Assembly: GCA_029891385.1 (NCBI GenBank)
Contig: CM057235.1
Coordinates: 20,019,120 to 20,083,119, forward strand
Source of the DNA: Erythroxylum novogranatense
Lineage: Eukaryota > Streptophyta > Magnoliopsida > Malpighiales > Erythroxylaceae
Length of the DNA: 64,000 nucleotides
Direction of reading: 5' to 3'
Shown: in pieces, positions 11,483 through 23,700 of the stretch
Position numbering within the stretch: the stretch's first letter is position 1
How the letters are laid out: each line of letters opens with the position of its first letter
Made by a program: the position numbers and the translations under genes
The notes under the pieces: model-generated
Databases searched by the model: none
Told to the model about the DNA's origin: nothing
Seen by the model: the letters and a program-made list of their open reading frames with translations, nothing else

Positions 11483-13261
11483 GGTTAATTATAACAAAAT
11501 TTTAGATTTTTGTCAATTTTTTAATTGAAACTTAAATTTTAAAAAGTAACTATTAAATTTTTTATTTTGGCTTGACGTTAGTGACTTAGTTATTTTTATT
11601 AATGTGGTGTCAAAGGATTTCATTAATTAGATACGATACCGTAATTAGCAAAAGTAAGTCACCTCGTTTTATAATGATACTAAAATGACGTTTCAAGAAG
11701 ATTATGTCAATCTCCTCACACTGTCGCCTAAAACTTTGTTTGAACAAAAATTGGAGGAGATAAAGGTCTCTGTACTTATAGTCCATAACGTCCAGCGTGT
11801 GTTAAAGTTCTCTTTTGGGTGATGTTTACCGCAACTGAACTGTTGTCTATCGGTATGTTTATCGAGAGAACAATAGATGTGCTGATTGACTCACCACTCA
11901 AACTGATCATAGTGCTTTTGATGTAACCTACTTTGATGTAGCTCTTACCGGGTGCCAACATATCCTTCTAGCGGATATGTCGGAGACCAGCATCTCCCAC
12001 TCTGTTTTGTAACCTACTTCGGCAGCTTCCCTTTAATTAAAAAAAAAAGTTCTCTTTTGAGTTTCATTTATTGATCGTTGGATTATTAGGTATCGCCGGC
12101 TTAATTTTGAGTTTGAGAGATCGAGAATTTCAATGATTTACCTTGGTTGGCTAAAAGAAATAAGTCGCTTGAAAAAGTTATTGTTTGTTTCTAGGTTACA
12201 GAATCTTGGCAATAATTACCTTTTGAATGTTATATTGCAGGTTTGGCTGACTTTTGTAACTAAGGTGTTATCATTTATGGTTTGAATTTGGTATAGGTTG
12301 TTCGGTTCTTTTTGTTTTATGAAAAATTTTCAGAAAAATGTAAAAAAAAGATATGAACAATGACATTAACCCACCCACCAATTCAAGTATAACTTCAAAT
12401 TCAATTAATATCCATTTTGTAACAAATATAGGTTGTTCAATTCTGTTTGTTTCAAGAGAAATTTATGGAAAAACGTAAAAGGAAGATATAAAAAATGATA
12501 GCAACTCACCTACCAATTCAGGCATAAATTCAAATCAATTAATAACCATTTTTTTGACAAACCTACCAATCCAATTTGTTCGGCCTAGAAATTGGGTGAG
12601 ATATAGGCAATGATAGTAACTCACCCACCCTCAATATGCACAAACACCCATCAAGGAGTTAGACTTTACATATTCAACCAAGAAAATTCGATTATTCCTT
12701 CTATAATTACTACAAAACATTATACCCTTGCGTACTTTCCTTTAAAAAGTGATACAAGGAATCAAAAAAAAGAAAAGGAATCACGTACAAGCAGGACAAT
12801 ACTAGTAGAAGCTATGACTATTGGGTTGAACCCAATCGGCATCAGAGTCAGAGAACATGGGTTGATGACGTTTTTAAGTCAAAAACGAAGAGTAGATTGT
12901 CAGAGGCACACCATGTTTGAAGGTCATTTCTTGTGAGGAATGGTCGAGTTTCAATACACCCCTTCTTGTAAAAAAGATGACAAATACAATCACCGATCGC
13001 TTCCTGAAATGATGGTGTTTTAGTATCATAATAAAACGATGTCGTTTTAATAATCTAACTCACTTTTGTTAATTGCGTCGATGAATCTGATTAATGGGAA
13101 TCCCTAGACATGTGGCACTGTCACGTCAGCAAAGATAATGGAGGTACTAACATTGGGTTGGAATTGAAAAAAATTAAAAATTTGGATGTTTTATTGTTAC
13201 TTTTTAAAGTTTGGGCTATAATTAAAATTTTGACAAAAATTTGAGATTTTTGTAATTAATC
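11483..13261. mobile_element. Non-autonomous element with long inverted repeats
   Basis: About 250-320 bases at the left end (from 11483) recur inverted at the right end (to 13261). Shared blocks include tttttgtcaa...ttttaatt, aaaaagtaac, a cattaat...agat block followed by attaacaaaagt-like sequence, and ttataatgatactaaaa. The inner 1.2 kb has no transposase. A 61-codon minus frame (11776-11961) is unrecognised. Long TIRs with a non-coding centre suggest a Mutator-like non-autonomous element or Pack-MULE. I could not define a target duplication. Confidence 0.55.
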
Positions 13262-13355
13262 ATTCACTAACATACAAGCATTTAGTTTCAATAATGTTCC
13301 ATAACTAAATAAAAAAGACAAGAAAAATATGACACCGTATATATAGTGAGAGCCT

Positions 13356-13500
13356 TTAATGTAAATCCCGTAGTGGATCAAATTCCAAAGATCCTTTCAA
13401 ACTAGTACTTTTTGTAATCAATTTTATAGCTTCTTCAATAACAGCGGGTTCTTCCATCAGCATAAGTAGAATTTGTATGTTCATTTTGAAGTAAATTACC
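13356..13500 (-). pseudogene. Exon-like C-terminal fragment cut by Sirevirus LTR
   Basis: On the minus strand a frame of 47 codons runs from the LTR boundary to a TAA at 13356-13358. It has a protein-like composition (QILLMLMEEPAVIEEAIKL, then LKGSLEFDPLRDLH). The frame enters directly from the Sirevirus LTR end at 13501, so any upstream exon was separated by that insertion. I do not recognise the family. It may be the last exon of a broken gene, or chance. Confidence 0.35.
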
Positions 13501-14453
13501 TGTTAATATAAAAATCAAGTATTATATATAAAATACACAAGAAGGGGGGTTGAATTGTGTTAAATCGTCTAAGATATTAATCTTTAAAATCTTCTTGATT
13601 TTCTTGACAAATTCAAATGATTATAAAACAGCGCACTTAATTTGATGAGTAATGCAATAGTGGAAATTAGTATCTATTCTTCTAACAACAAGAAAATTAA
13701 AGAGGTAAGAGTTAGAGAATATGACACTGTGATTTATACTGATTTACCCTTAACCTTGAGCTACGTCCAATTCTCAGAGTTCGTCTGAGATTTCAATATC
13801 TCCTTCAATGTTATAAGTATTATTTCTACATTTGCAGAGCCTTTTCATGTCTTTTTAACAAAGTGTTCTTTATCTGCTTCCTTAGTCTCTTCAAGCTCTA
13901 GCCTTTCTTTCACTCAAAAAGATATTAATTGAGCTTCACGTTACAGATGTATTTGCTCTCTCTTTTTCTTTCTTTTCTCTTAGAATATTTTTCATAGCGT
14001 GAGCACTTGAGCACAAATTTCTCTAAGTATATTTGGTACATTCAAAATTCTCCCTTTTTTAAGTTTACGATTAGAACTAATATTTATATCCTAAATCTCC
14101 AACAGTCTTCTTTGAGAAATCTACTTGTAAAGTCTTCTAAAGTCTGTTATTAGTTGAATCCTGTAACCAACTCCAACTAACTGACGTTTTAGTACATTCT
14201 TCAATTACATCGTCTTGCTTAGATTCATATGCTTCATTTAGTGTCTTAGACTTAATCACTTCGTCTGATCCATCTTAGACGTTTTGTCTTATTCAGCTTT
14301 TACTTAAGTATCGTCTTAATTTAATGATTAGTGCCACTTACATTTATCTACGCACATAACAAATTTATCAAAATAGTTCACACACTTCTATTATTGTTAT
14401 TATTTGACTTTTATCAAAATCAATAGAAGAAGTGAAGTTTTCTTGACTTAACA
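13501..14453 (-). repeat. 3' LTR of a Sirevirus (Ty1-copia)
   Basis: Read on minus, the LTR starts TGTTAAGTCAAG at 14453 and ends TATATTAACA at 13501, giving perfect TGTTAA/TTAACA ends over 953 bases. It includes the acaagaaggggggttgaat segment often seen in Sirevirus-type LTRs. The PPT lies immediately upstream. The left flank 13496-13500 is ttacc; the other copy of this duplication is not in view because the element is broken at 17385. Confidence 0.8.
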
Positions 14454-14454
14454 A

Positions 14455-14466
14455 TTCCCCTTTTGA
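14455..14466 (-). other. Sirevirus polypurine tract
   Basis: On minus, tcatcaaaaggggaa abuts the LTR start at 14453. A gatgatgacaaaaggggg-like tract at this place is a hallmark of Sireviruses; here it is slightly altered. Confidence 0.7.
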
Positions 14467-14606
14467 TGATAACAAATAATCATAATATTAGAAGATAAAA
14501 TAATATTCGATGAATAAAGCAAGATATACAATGATAAACAAAAAATTCTAATTCTAATTCTCCTTTCTACTTTTCTCCCCTATTTGTTATTAATAAAAAA
14601 GATAGT

Positions 14607-16630
14607 TCATTTTAGATGCTTCAAAATTTCATAATACATTTGTTGAATATCAGTATAGATCGTCTTAAGGTCTTCTTCTATAGAAACACGTAGAAGTGTT
14701 ATTTCTTCATGAAGATCACCAATTGCATCATCTAATACATCAACCTTAATATTAATTTCCTTAATGTTTTTAGCTAAGGTTTCTTGAATTAGCTTCAATC
14801 CATTTGATAAAATTCTTCAAAAGCTTTGAATTAACAGTGGCATCTTGTAGTATTTCACTAAGTGGATGAATGTGTTCAAAGATATATGATTTTTTAGGTG
14901 AATCGTCTAATTCTATAATTTTAATTGAGGGTAATTTGTAAATTGATTGCCCTAGAGATGTAAAATAGTTTTAATTGAAGGAATGAAACCTAAGGGTTTG
15001 AAATGAATGAGCAAATGCACAAAGGTTTCTAAGTTAAAATCGATACCTTCAATTGTGATACTTTTGTACCTTCCTTTTGATATTGTGCCAACTACCTTGA
15101 AGCTTTTGTCTTTGTTAGATAATTACTTCCTGATTCCCTTGATATATAATGTGATACATAGACGCCTACAAATTGAGCTGCATGATATACATCGCCTATG
15201 TTCTTCACTACCATTTGAATCTCTTCTTCTGTGAGATCATCTTCTCGTCTTTCAGGAAACTTCTTTTTCTTTCCTTTTTCTTTGCTGATTACTGGTGCTG
15301 GACATCTAGGTTGTACATCTGGTACAATCTTGATTGTCATTCTGCTTGTCACTAAATAGATTGTATAAGGATCTTTCGTAATCTTCAATGGATATAGTTT
15401 TGTCTTTTCATCTCACATAATACTATATAGTCTTCATTCTTCAGGGCTTAGAAGATGTATAGTCTAATCATTTACTGTTATAGGTTCAACTTGAACCTTA
15501 ACTTTCTGTTTAGAAGGTTTTCTGAGGATAATTGAACCTCTGTTACGATCAGGTGTTGATGCTTCTATGAGCTTCATCTACAAATATTCTTTCTTTATCG
15601 GTTGAGGAGGGTTGTAAGTTACTAGCTGCTATTCAGACGATGTCTTCGTCTTCTTTTCAATAGTCTGTGTCTTTTGTGATTGGAGCATCTTAGCCTTCCT
15701 CTTTAAAGACACTTGGTGAGTTGGTTGTTGAACCTTGCTTTCCTTCTTTTTTGGAAACATCTTGACTTGTATCGACTCATCAAACGATTGTTCAACCTTT
15801 ACCTCTACTGATATTCTTCCGGATGATCGAGGTTTTGCTTATATTTTAGACAGAACATTTTCTTTCGTGCTTCGCCTTACTGAAAGCTCCCCCCTTAGAT
15901 TGTGCTTTTGGTGTGAAATCTGCATCTGCTTTAGCTTCAGTCTTGATCCTCATTTTGTGAATATTAGAGGCATTGATAACACTCTTAACATTCATCTTTA
16001 CTATGTTTCCTCTATCAAGTAGGATTCCAAATTCTTTGAAGAATCTTGTTAACAGCATACCGTAAGGTAAAAACCACTCTTCAAATGATAATCCTCCCTA
16101 GCCTTTATCATGTACTACAGAATCAATAATAGAAGATTAACAGGTTGGTGAGTGAGTAGATGAAACAGACAATGTTCATCATTCATAGTCACCACGTCAT
16201 TTGATCATACTCTTGGTAGGATACAATGGAGAAGAAATGAGTGAAGAACCCTAGCCTTCGGAATGAGGGTTGAAGACTTCTTGACTCCGAGATTACTGGA
16301 TCCATATAGTTGTTGATTGATGTTGACTTCGTCTATATAACTTTGAGCGATCCAATCTGTATTGTTGAACAATTATGCTCCTTCATTTGGACACCCAATA
16401 GCCTTCACAATAGAATCTTGTGTGATTATTACTGACAACCCATCTACCATCAATACCAAGGTGTTATCTACCACCTTAGCATTCTCATATATTTCATTCA
16501 AATACACCATCTCTTGGATGTTGAAGAAATTCTTCCATTCAACTGCTTCAATCTTAGGTTTGATATTCATCTGATCATTCTTCAAGGATGTGAAATCGAC
16601 GAGTCGTCCATAGATAAGAGATTTCGGCAT
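14607..16630 (-). pseudogene. Decayed env-like region of the Sirevirus
   Basis: This sits between the pol end and the PPT, where Sireviruses carry an extra env-like ORF of unknown function. The first part (16630-16373) starts MPKSLIYGRLVDF. After a stop the same product continues in pieces to about 15846, with a segment resembling the 'putative plant transposon protein' domain. A Lys/Ser-rich part follows, then an open piece at 15388-15092 and a coiled-coil-like piece at 14798-14607 (KNIKEINIKVDVLDD). I count several in-frame stops and at least one frameshift near 16100, so it cannot make a full product. Assignment rests on position and domain-like similarity. Confidence 0.6.
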
Positions 16631-17020
16631 TTTTTGATCTGTAAAAGATAAACACTAAACACATAAATGTATTTTGTTTAAAGAAGCGAGGTTAGTATAT
16701 AGAAAAAAATTGAGAGAAAGATATGAAATGAAATGAAATGAGAAGGATTTGATGTTTAGAATAGAGGGTTGAATCGTCTTTGTTGAGAGCACTTTGAACA
16801 AGTCAGTTTCGAACTTTTTCAAGAAAATTCTATAGTGTAAGGTGTTGTAGATTTTGAGATGATTTGTTTTTTATATACACTCTTGAAAAGTTACCGTTTG
16901 TAACGCTTTTTAACTGATCCACCGATAATCATGAAATTGAAACTACCGAGTGAAAGTTACCGTTACTATTTAATCTGAAAACTTACGACTTTTCAATTTC
17001 TTCATGACGAATTGTCTAGA

Positions 17021-17384
17021 TCATGGAGTTTCATTCAAATGGTCATTTAATATCACCATATTTAGGTTTTTTCTGATTTCCTTGAATCTGTCTTCACTTA
17101 AGGGTTTGGTGAAAATATCTGCCCATTGTTGATTTGTCTCAACAAATTGTAAATTGATGATCACTCTCTGTACATAGTTTCTTATAAAATGATGTCTAAC
17201 TTCAATATGCTTCGTCATTGAGTGTTGTATTGGATTTTTTGAGAGATTAATAGCACTTGTGTTGTCATAAAAGATTAGAATCTGATCTTTTTGGATAGAA
17301 TAATCCTCTAACTGATTATTTTTCCATAATATTTGTGAACAACAGCTTACAGTTGACATGTATTCAGCTTCTGTAGTATATAGA
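17021..17384 (-). pseudogene. Sirevirus pol C-terminus: copia RNase H
   Basis: The minus frame reads TTEAEYMSTVSCCSQILW, then YDNTSAINLSKNPIQHSMTK, HIEVRHHFIRNYVQ and WADIFTKPLSEDRF before the stop at 17021. These are the standard C-terminal RNase H motifs of plant copia Pol (TEAEY, D.TSAI, K.HIE..HHFIR, DIFTKPL). The frame is open here but is cut at 17385 by a TGTAACATCC LTR, which removes the rest of pol. Confidence 0.88.
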
Positions 17385-18400
17385 GTGTAACATCCTGTTA
17401 CTCATGTTAAGATTAGAATAGTAGATGTAACAGATTACTGAGAAATTAGGAAAATATGTTTCATGCTCATGCATTACGTGATATGCTCATTCACATGAAT
17501 ATTGAATCTTTACACATAAAAATGACTATATATATATTCATTGAAATTCTGGGTATAATTGTTTATAAGGTGAGAAATGTGGTTTTATGTGTTGAAAATT
17601 TGATTTGGAAAGTGTAATTATTGATTTAGAATTTCTGTAATTTTTGGAGAAATTTCTGAAAATTGTTGAGCATTTTTGAACTAGAAAACAATTGGAGTAA
17701 AAATTGAAATTGAATCAAATGTTTTAGAAATGGGACATGTGGCAAGTGACAAATATCACTTGCCAAACAATGTCTTAAACCCACTACTCTTTTAATTAAA
17801 ATCCTTACCCTCCCTTCCCCTTTTTGGTTTTGACTTTCACGAAGCTTCTTTGTTAAAAAGGGTTATTGGTGTTTTATTTTGGATTCCCTCCACCATTTTC
17901 GTAGCTTCTCTTCCTCCCTTTTTCTTGATTTTTGATTCTTCAAATCTCCATTCATGTTAAACCCAACCCTCTCATCTTTCATGCTACTCTTTCATCTTTC
18001 TTTCTCTTCCATTCTCACCAAAAATCCAAACCTTTCAAGCTCAAAATGAAGATGATCGTGGGTTGTTAATGAATTAGGAATTTTTTATTTTCTTGAAGAT
18101 TTTGAAGAAGTGAAGCTAAACTAAGTAAGTTATACTTTAAATATTATGGGTATTGTTAAAATGAAACTAGAATGATAAGAAATGTTGGATTGATGACTTG
18201 ATTTTGTGAGTTGAATATATGTGACGTGAATGGTGAAAAATATATGTAAATATCATGTTTTTGTAATTGTGAATGATCATCAATGACCCATGATTTGTTA
18301 TAAATATGTTTTGAAAGTTGGATGATCCATATAATGGTGTTAGGATGAGTGTAGAAAATCAATTATGAATGGGTTAATGAATATATTCTATTTTGATTTA
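17385..18400 (+). repeat. Gypsy-type LTR fragment inserted in Sirevirus pol
   Basis: It starts TGTAACATCCTGTTAC exactly at the break in the copia RNase H frame. Left flank is tagag. Layout matches the start of the LTRs at 4192 and 54584: a leader, a pyrimidine-rich stretch with cttcctccctttttc, then a gtaagt donor-like site 740 bases in (18125). No matching end (..TGTTACA) was found, so it is truncated; the right limit is approximate. Confidence 0.6.
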
Positions 18401-19085
18401 TGATCAAATAAAGAAGCAGGGGAGAGAAAAGAGATAAGTTTGGGACGTAAGAGAGAAGAGATATAGTTTTTACAAAAAAGGAAGTTTATAAAAAGAGGAA
18501 GTAGAAACAAAAACGTGTAAAAACCTATTGAAAAATATTAGAAAAACAACTTTTTTACGTTTATGTAAAGTTGCTATGGCTTTTTCTTTTTTATAAACAA
18601 GAAATGATAACAATATTCAACCAAACACATTTTAAGGACTTGTTTCTTTTTTTATAAAAACCAAAACAAAAAAATAGGAAAAAATGGAAACAAACAGACC
18701 CTAAGTTGATAAGTTATATGGTTAAGTTAATTTATTAGGTCAAATAATTATAGTGGGTCCCATATTTAAAAATATTAATAAATTTTTTAATTTTTAATTT
18801 AAGAATGTGGGTCCCATATTACCAATTGGATCTAGCAATATGGGATCCAATTAGACAATAAAATATTATAAATGTGTCAGGTCATCGCTGATTTAGCAAA
18901 AAACTAACGACATCATATTGACGTTAGTTTCTTGGTTAATTTAGCGTTGAATTTTAATGTTTGTCAAATTTTAGGGTTTAATTTATACTCTTTAAAATGT
19001 TAGGTAAGGATTTGTCGGATGATGTAAACTTTGGGTTTTTAAATGGCCCTTTTGCCTACTTTCTTTTCCTTCACACGTTTTCTTA
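18400..19085. other. AT-rich intergenic DNA with small repeats
   Basis: No coding potential. It holds an imperfect repeat of gtgggtcccatatt (about 18753 and 18808) and a related inverted aatatgggatccaatt, suggesting a decayed small transposon. Bases 18885-19030 include ttagggtttaatttata, a common plant repeat phrase. Confidence 0.4.
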
Positions 19086-19340
19086 TGAATAAAAATTTAA
19101 TGTCAACGTGTTTACTCTAACTACCACTATTGTTGTTTTTATCCAAAAATAATAATAACTAAATTGTTACAATACATTCTCAATGGCCTAGAATCCACAA
19201 GTCTAAGTTTATATATACTCTTTATCCATACATCATGTGATATAACCTCAAAATAAGAAACACACTTAGCCTCCATAGTGAAAGTAGCAATCAAATATTC
19301 CCTAGCACTCCTCCAAGATATGGTTCCATCAACAAACATG
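19085..19340 (-). pseudogene. Relic of copia RNase H (different family)
   Basis: Minus frame 19339-19139 reads FVDGTISWRSAREYLIATF, TMEAKCVSYFEVISHDVW and PLRMYCNN, degenerate forms of the copia RNase H motifs (ISW+S..., ATSTMEAEFVA, ...YCDN). The sequence differs clearly from the Sirevirus copy at 17021-17384, so it comes from another element. No LTRs or other domains remain. Confidence 0.7.
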
Positions 19341-19639
19341 AAGATATATTATATGAAGAGTAAGGATGACAAAAAATTGGAAGGTAGAAGTGAGAAATAT
19401 TTTTTAAGCAATATTATTGAAAATTGTTTTAGAATTTTCAAATATGTCATATTTCCTATATTTTCAACGTGTCCAGTTATGATACGAAGAAATAAAATAT
19501 ATTACTATTACTTATTGTATTATACATAATAATATTATAATGCATAAGTAAAATAATGAATTATCTAATAGTTATACTATAAATGAAGTGCAAATTGAAG
19601 AACGTGTGAATATACACTTTCTCAAATGGATTATAATAT

Positions 19640-19970
19640 TACTTTAACACAATCACATGCAATCTTTGGAGGAATTCCAAAATATGTCTGGGTTGATGTT
19701 CAACCCTAAAAAGAGGTACTATTATCGATCAAACAATTCCATCAATGAAGCAAGAGAAATGGGAATGAAACAAGGAAGTTTACCACTAAAATACCTAAGA
19801 GTACCAATCTCTTAAAGAATAGCTAGTGCAGCTGATTGTAAACCAATGCTAGATTCCATACAAGGAAGGATTAACTAATGGAGAAATAGGTACTTTAACT
19901 ATAGAGGTAGGCTCCTTCTAATACAATCAATCCTTGATAATTTATAGAGTCGTTTCATATTTAGTTTGTA
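19640..19970 (+). pseudogene. LINE reverse transcriptase relic
   Basis: The + translation, with two stops, includes QGSLPLKYLRVPIS, DCKPMLDSIQGRIN and NYRGRLLLIQSIL. These match the post-catalytic part of plant LINE ORF2 (LP.KYLGVPL, DC.PL..KI..RI..W, ..GR..LI.SVL). It is about 110 codons and has no flanking LINE sequence that I recognise. Confidence 0.7.
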
Positions 19971-20340
19971 AATAACTGTTTGTTAATGAAATCAATTGGA
20001 TTTTGGAAAAAAAGAATGCGATATAAAATCTTTAGACAAATGTACAATAATTATATTAATAAAAGTTATAATTGATTTCTTATAAATGATATTATTATTA
20101 TATTTTAAACTATTATAGTATGATAAATATAATGAGAATTAATTAATTTAAGAATATAATTTTATATATTAAAAATAAAATAAATTAAAATTTAATATAG
20201 ATAATAAAATTGAATATATTTTTATTTTATTTTATTTTTATTGTAACTATTTTGTTAACACATCTCTTAATCAAATAAATTAAGACCAAATGAACCCTAA
20301 TTTTGTTGTAAATTTAAAGCCTGGAAAGCACATGGTTTAA
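19971..20340. other. AT-rich upstream flank of RPAC1
   Basis: Extremely AT-rich, dominated by a/t runs such as ttttattttattttattttt. No open frame or transposon motif stands out. Confidence 0.4.
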
Positions 20341-20348
20341 TTTTAAAA

Positions 20349-20357
20349 TTAGGGTTT
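20349..20357 (+). promoter_or_regulatory. Telo-box in the RPAC1 upstream region
   Basis: TTAGGGTTT (reverse of AAACCCTAA) lies about 345 bases before the RPAC1 start codon, next to a pyrimidine-rich, likely 5'-UTR stretch. Telo-boxes are common in promoters of plant ribosomal-protein and other growth-linked genes, which fits a subunit of Pol I and III. Function is inferred from motif and position. Confidence 0.5.
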
Positions 20358-20700
20358 AGTCTTGGCCGTTGTTGCCGTTTCTTCAGCCACCGTCTCTGAA
20401 GCTGCCACCTTCTTATATTCACTGTAATTCGCCGTCTCTGTCTTTTAAATTTAAATCTTCTGTTGTTTCTTGTTCAAGTTATTAGCTGTTTTTTCATTGT
20501 TGGCGTGTGGGTCTTTATTTCTTATCTTTTTGTAAATGTTCCGGTAGTTTTTATTTTTCACTTTTCTGAAGTACTTGTCGTCGTGATATACTTCAACAAT
20601 TACAAGTCTCAATTGCCGATTTAATCTATTGCTGTATAAGTTGCATCAAACTTTGTAATTTACTTGCAAGCAGAGTGAGCAGTAAGTTAAAGTGGAAAAG

Positions 20701-23700
20701 ATGACTAACAAGGGGAGTAACAAAGAAGAGAAAAAGTTTTCAATATGGGATTTGCCGGACGTTCCCATGGGAGAAGTGCCGCCCCATCTCCAGCTTCAAA
20801 GAACTCGTGTTATTTGCAATCCGGATGCTCCTATCCACGTATTGTTTACTTATTCTTTCATATTATTGGTTGTTGATCGTCTTGGGTATTTTCGTGCTTA
20901 CCCTGTTTGGATTTTAATATGTTTTTGTTGATCCCATTTGCTTATGCAGACTGATAACATATCATATTCTGGTGCTTATGCATCAGTTGGAGTTGATAAT
21001 AGTGTGCAACCAGATAAATTCCGTCATAACTTTAAAGTTGAAGTTGTTCGACTTAATAAGGATGACATTGAGTTTGAAATGGTTGGTATTGATGCTGCAA
21101 TTGCAAATGCATTTCGAAGGATTCTCATATCCGAGGTATGTATATTCCCCTTCTTTTGACGACTTTAATGCTGTAAACTCTACAAGTCCACGTTTAGTAC
21201 CATATAATGCTGGTGTCTCGTTATTTAACTCTTCCTCGCTTATTCATGAGCCTCCAGTGCCACCAGGAAATTCTTATAACCTTGCTGTATATTTTCTTTG
21301 TCACACAATTAACAGTTTTACCAATTATGTCAGTATTTTGTTTTCCAGGTGAATCATTTAAGTTTTATAATTCAAGAATCATGAGCAATTCATTGCTATC
21401 CTTGCCAACAATTATATTAGCTCCCATTTACATAAACTATTCTTGCTAGCTGATGGAAATGAGTTTTTTTTTTTCCTTTGGTTGGTTGCACAGCTTCCCA
21501 CAATGGCTATTGAAAAAGTCCTTGTAGCAAACAATACCTCTATTGTCCAAGATGAAGTGCTTGCCCACAGGTTGGGTCTCATTCCAATCAAAGCTGATCC
21601 TAGATTGTTTGAATATCTTTCAGGTTTGATTTATGTTGCCACTAGCTACTGTGTTTGTTCCACTTGAAGGAGAAGAAACATGTTTTAAATAACCGTGCAT
21701 TGTCTGGGACACTCACTGATCTTCCTTTCTCTTGTGTTTTCTTCTATAGCAAATGATACCCCAAATGAGAAGAACACCATTGTTTTTAAGCTCCATGTTC
21801 GTTGTGAACAAGGCAAACCTCGTCTTAAAGGTACAAGCTAACGCTTGATACTTTACATGTTCAGCTAGCCATTAATATCGCGGTATCTTAATTTGTATTC
21901 TTTTCTATTTAATTATGTTATTTCTGATGCAGTCTATTCTAAGGACCTTACATGGTTACCAAATGGGAGTGAGTTAATCAAGGAATCAGAAAAACAAGAG
22001 TCTAAACCCAGTACCTATACTTCGTTCAGCTGCAGCCAGGCTTCCCAGCCTGAGTTCTCAAACAGTCCCATTTGTCCAACAGATGATGAAATTATAATTG
22101 CTAAACTCGGCCCTGGGCAGGTGGGCACTTTCTATTTCGTTCGATTAATTCATGAGCTTCCTATCATGATGTTAGAGTTCAATCTTGCATCTCTATTAGC
22201 ATTCTGTTAAATTAAAAGTAAGTAGGAGAAAAGGATTTTATGCTATTTGACTATAAAGCCCATTTTCACGAACACAGATTATTAGGGCTACATTTTATTA
22301 GGATTGTGCAAGTTACTTAACATAGCAAATCCTTGTTTACTATGTTAAACATTCCTCCCCAAACTAATAAGTAAATAATTCCTATTTTTATTGTGTATAT
22401 AAATTGAACTAAAATAAAACATACTAAAATATTTTCTTTCTTCTTTTCTTTGTTTTTAGTTTTCTTTGAGTTTTTCACCCCCTTTTTTTTATAAAGTTCT
22501 CTTCAGATCTTTTTTTAAAGAATAGTCTTGAATGAAGAAACTTGTTGAGGAAGATGACATGTCGGGAAAGAAAAAATAAGATGCTTCTAAGAAAAAAAAG
22601 GTGGCCGACAAAGTGAAAAAGGAAAAAAAAAGAAAAAGAAAAAAGCCTTTTAAGGTCCATAAATTTATGGTGAAATACATATTTTTTTGGAATTGAAAAA
22701 GATTATGGTAAATGGGCATTTAATCCCTTAAACTTTAGTTTTTATTAATTAGGTTCTTAAAATTTTAAATTATGTTTTAACAAACCCTTTAAGCCATTAT
22801 TTTAATAAACGGGTGTATTGTGCACATGCTGGTTTTAGGGAGTTGTATAGTTATAATTTGTAAGTTAATTGGTGAAAATAAAATTTCTAGGGGTCATGTG
22901 TACCTTACCATAAATTCAAGTATTTTGAAGGGTCCAGCGGTGGTCGAGCCTGCGACTGGGGGCCCTTGCGGTTGGGGATCAACCTTTTGGAACAAGTATT
23001 TTGAAGGGTCCTTTTCATAATAAAACTGAAAATGTTTCTGGGAACTTGCCATAAAAAGAAGTGGACGGGGAAGATGAGACACCAGTTGTAAGGTTTAAAC
23101 TGAGTAGAATCTATTGGCAGATTGTCTTAAAGAAAGCAAATACAGAAAAATTGAGGCAAATAAAGGTTGCATGGCTCTATGATGTGCTGGCAAGGAGCTC
23201 TCCAGAAAGGATAGATATTGTCGTGAATAGAAGAATGAAGGATCAGCTAGCTCTAATTATGTTAGAAAGTAAAGATAAGGAAAGCAGATGAAGAATTTAC
23301 ATTAAGGTTTTAGGTGGTTCGGCTGTAAAGCCCACTTCCATGGACTTAAACTATTAGGACTGCATCTTTATTAGGGTTGTGTAAGTTACACGGTACAGTA
23401 AATCCCTATTTATAGGATGAAGTACGTATCTCACTATAATTATATTTTTAATTAGGATGATACATATAAGATTCTTATATTGAATAATAAATCTCTAAGA
23501 TGTTCAACAATTTGAAAGTCAAATCCATGTTTGAAATGGATTCTAAATGTTTGTTTTATTTTCAGGAAATTGAATTGGAAGCACATGCCGTTAAAGGTGT
23601 AGGTAAAACACATGCAAAATGGTCCCCTGTTGCTACTGCTTGGTATCGGATGTTCCCAGAAGTGAGGAGATTTCTTATGCTTGCAGTAACCTGATGTTGC

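Noticed and set aside
17385..20300. Single intact copia from 17021 to 19340
   Set aside because: The two RNase H pieces repeat the same domain with different sequences, so they belong to different elements.
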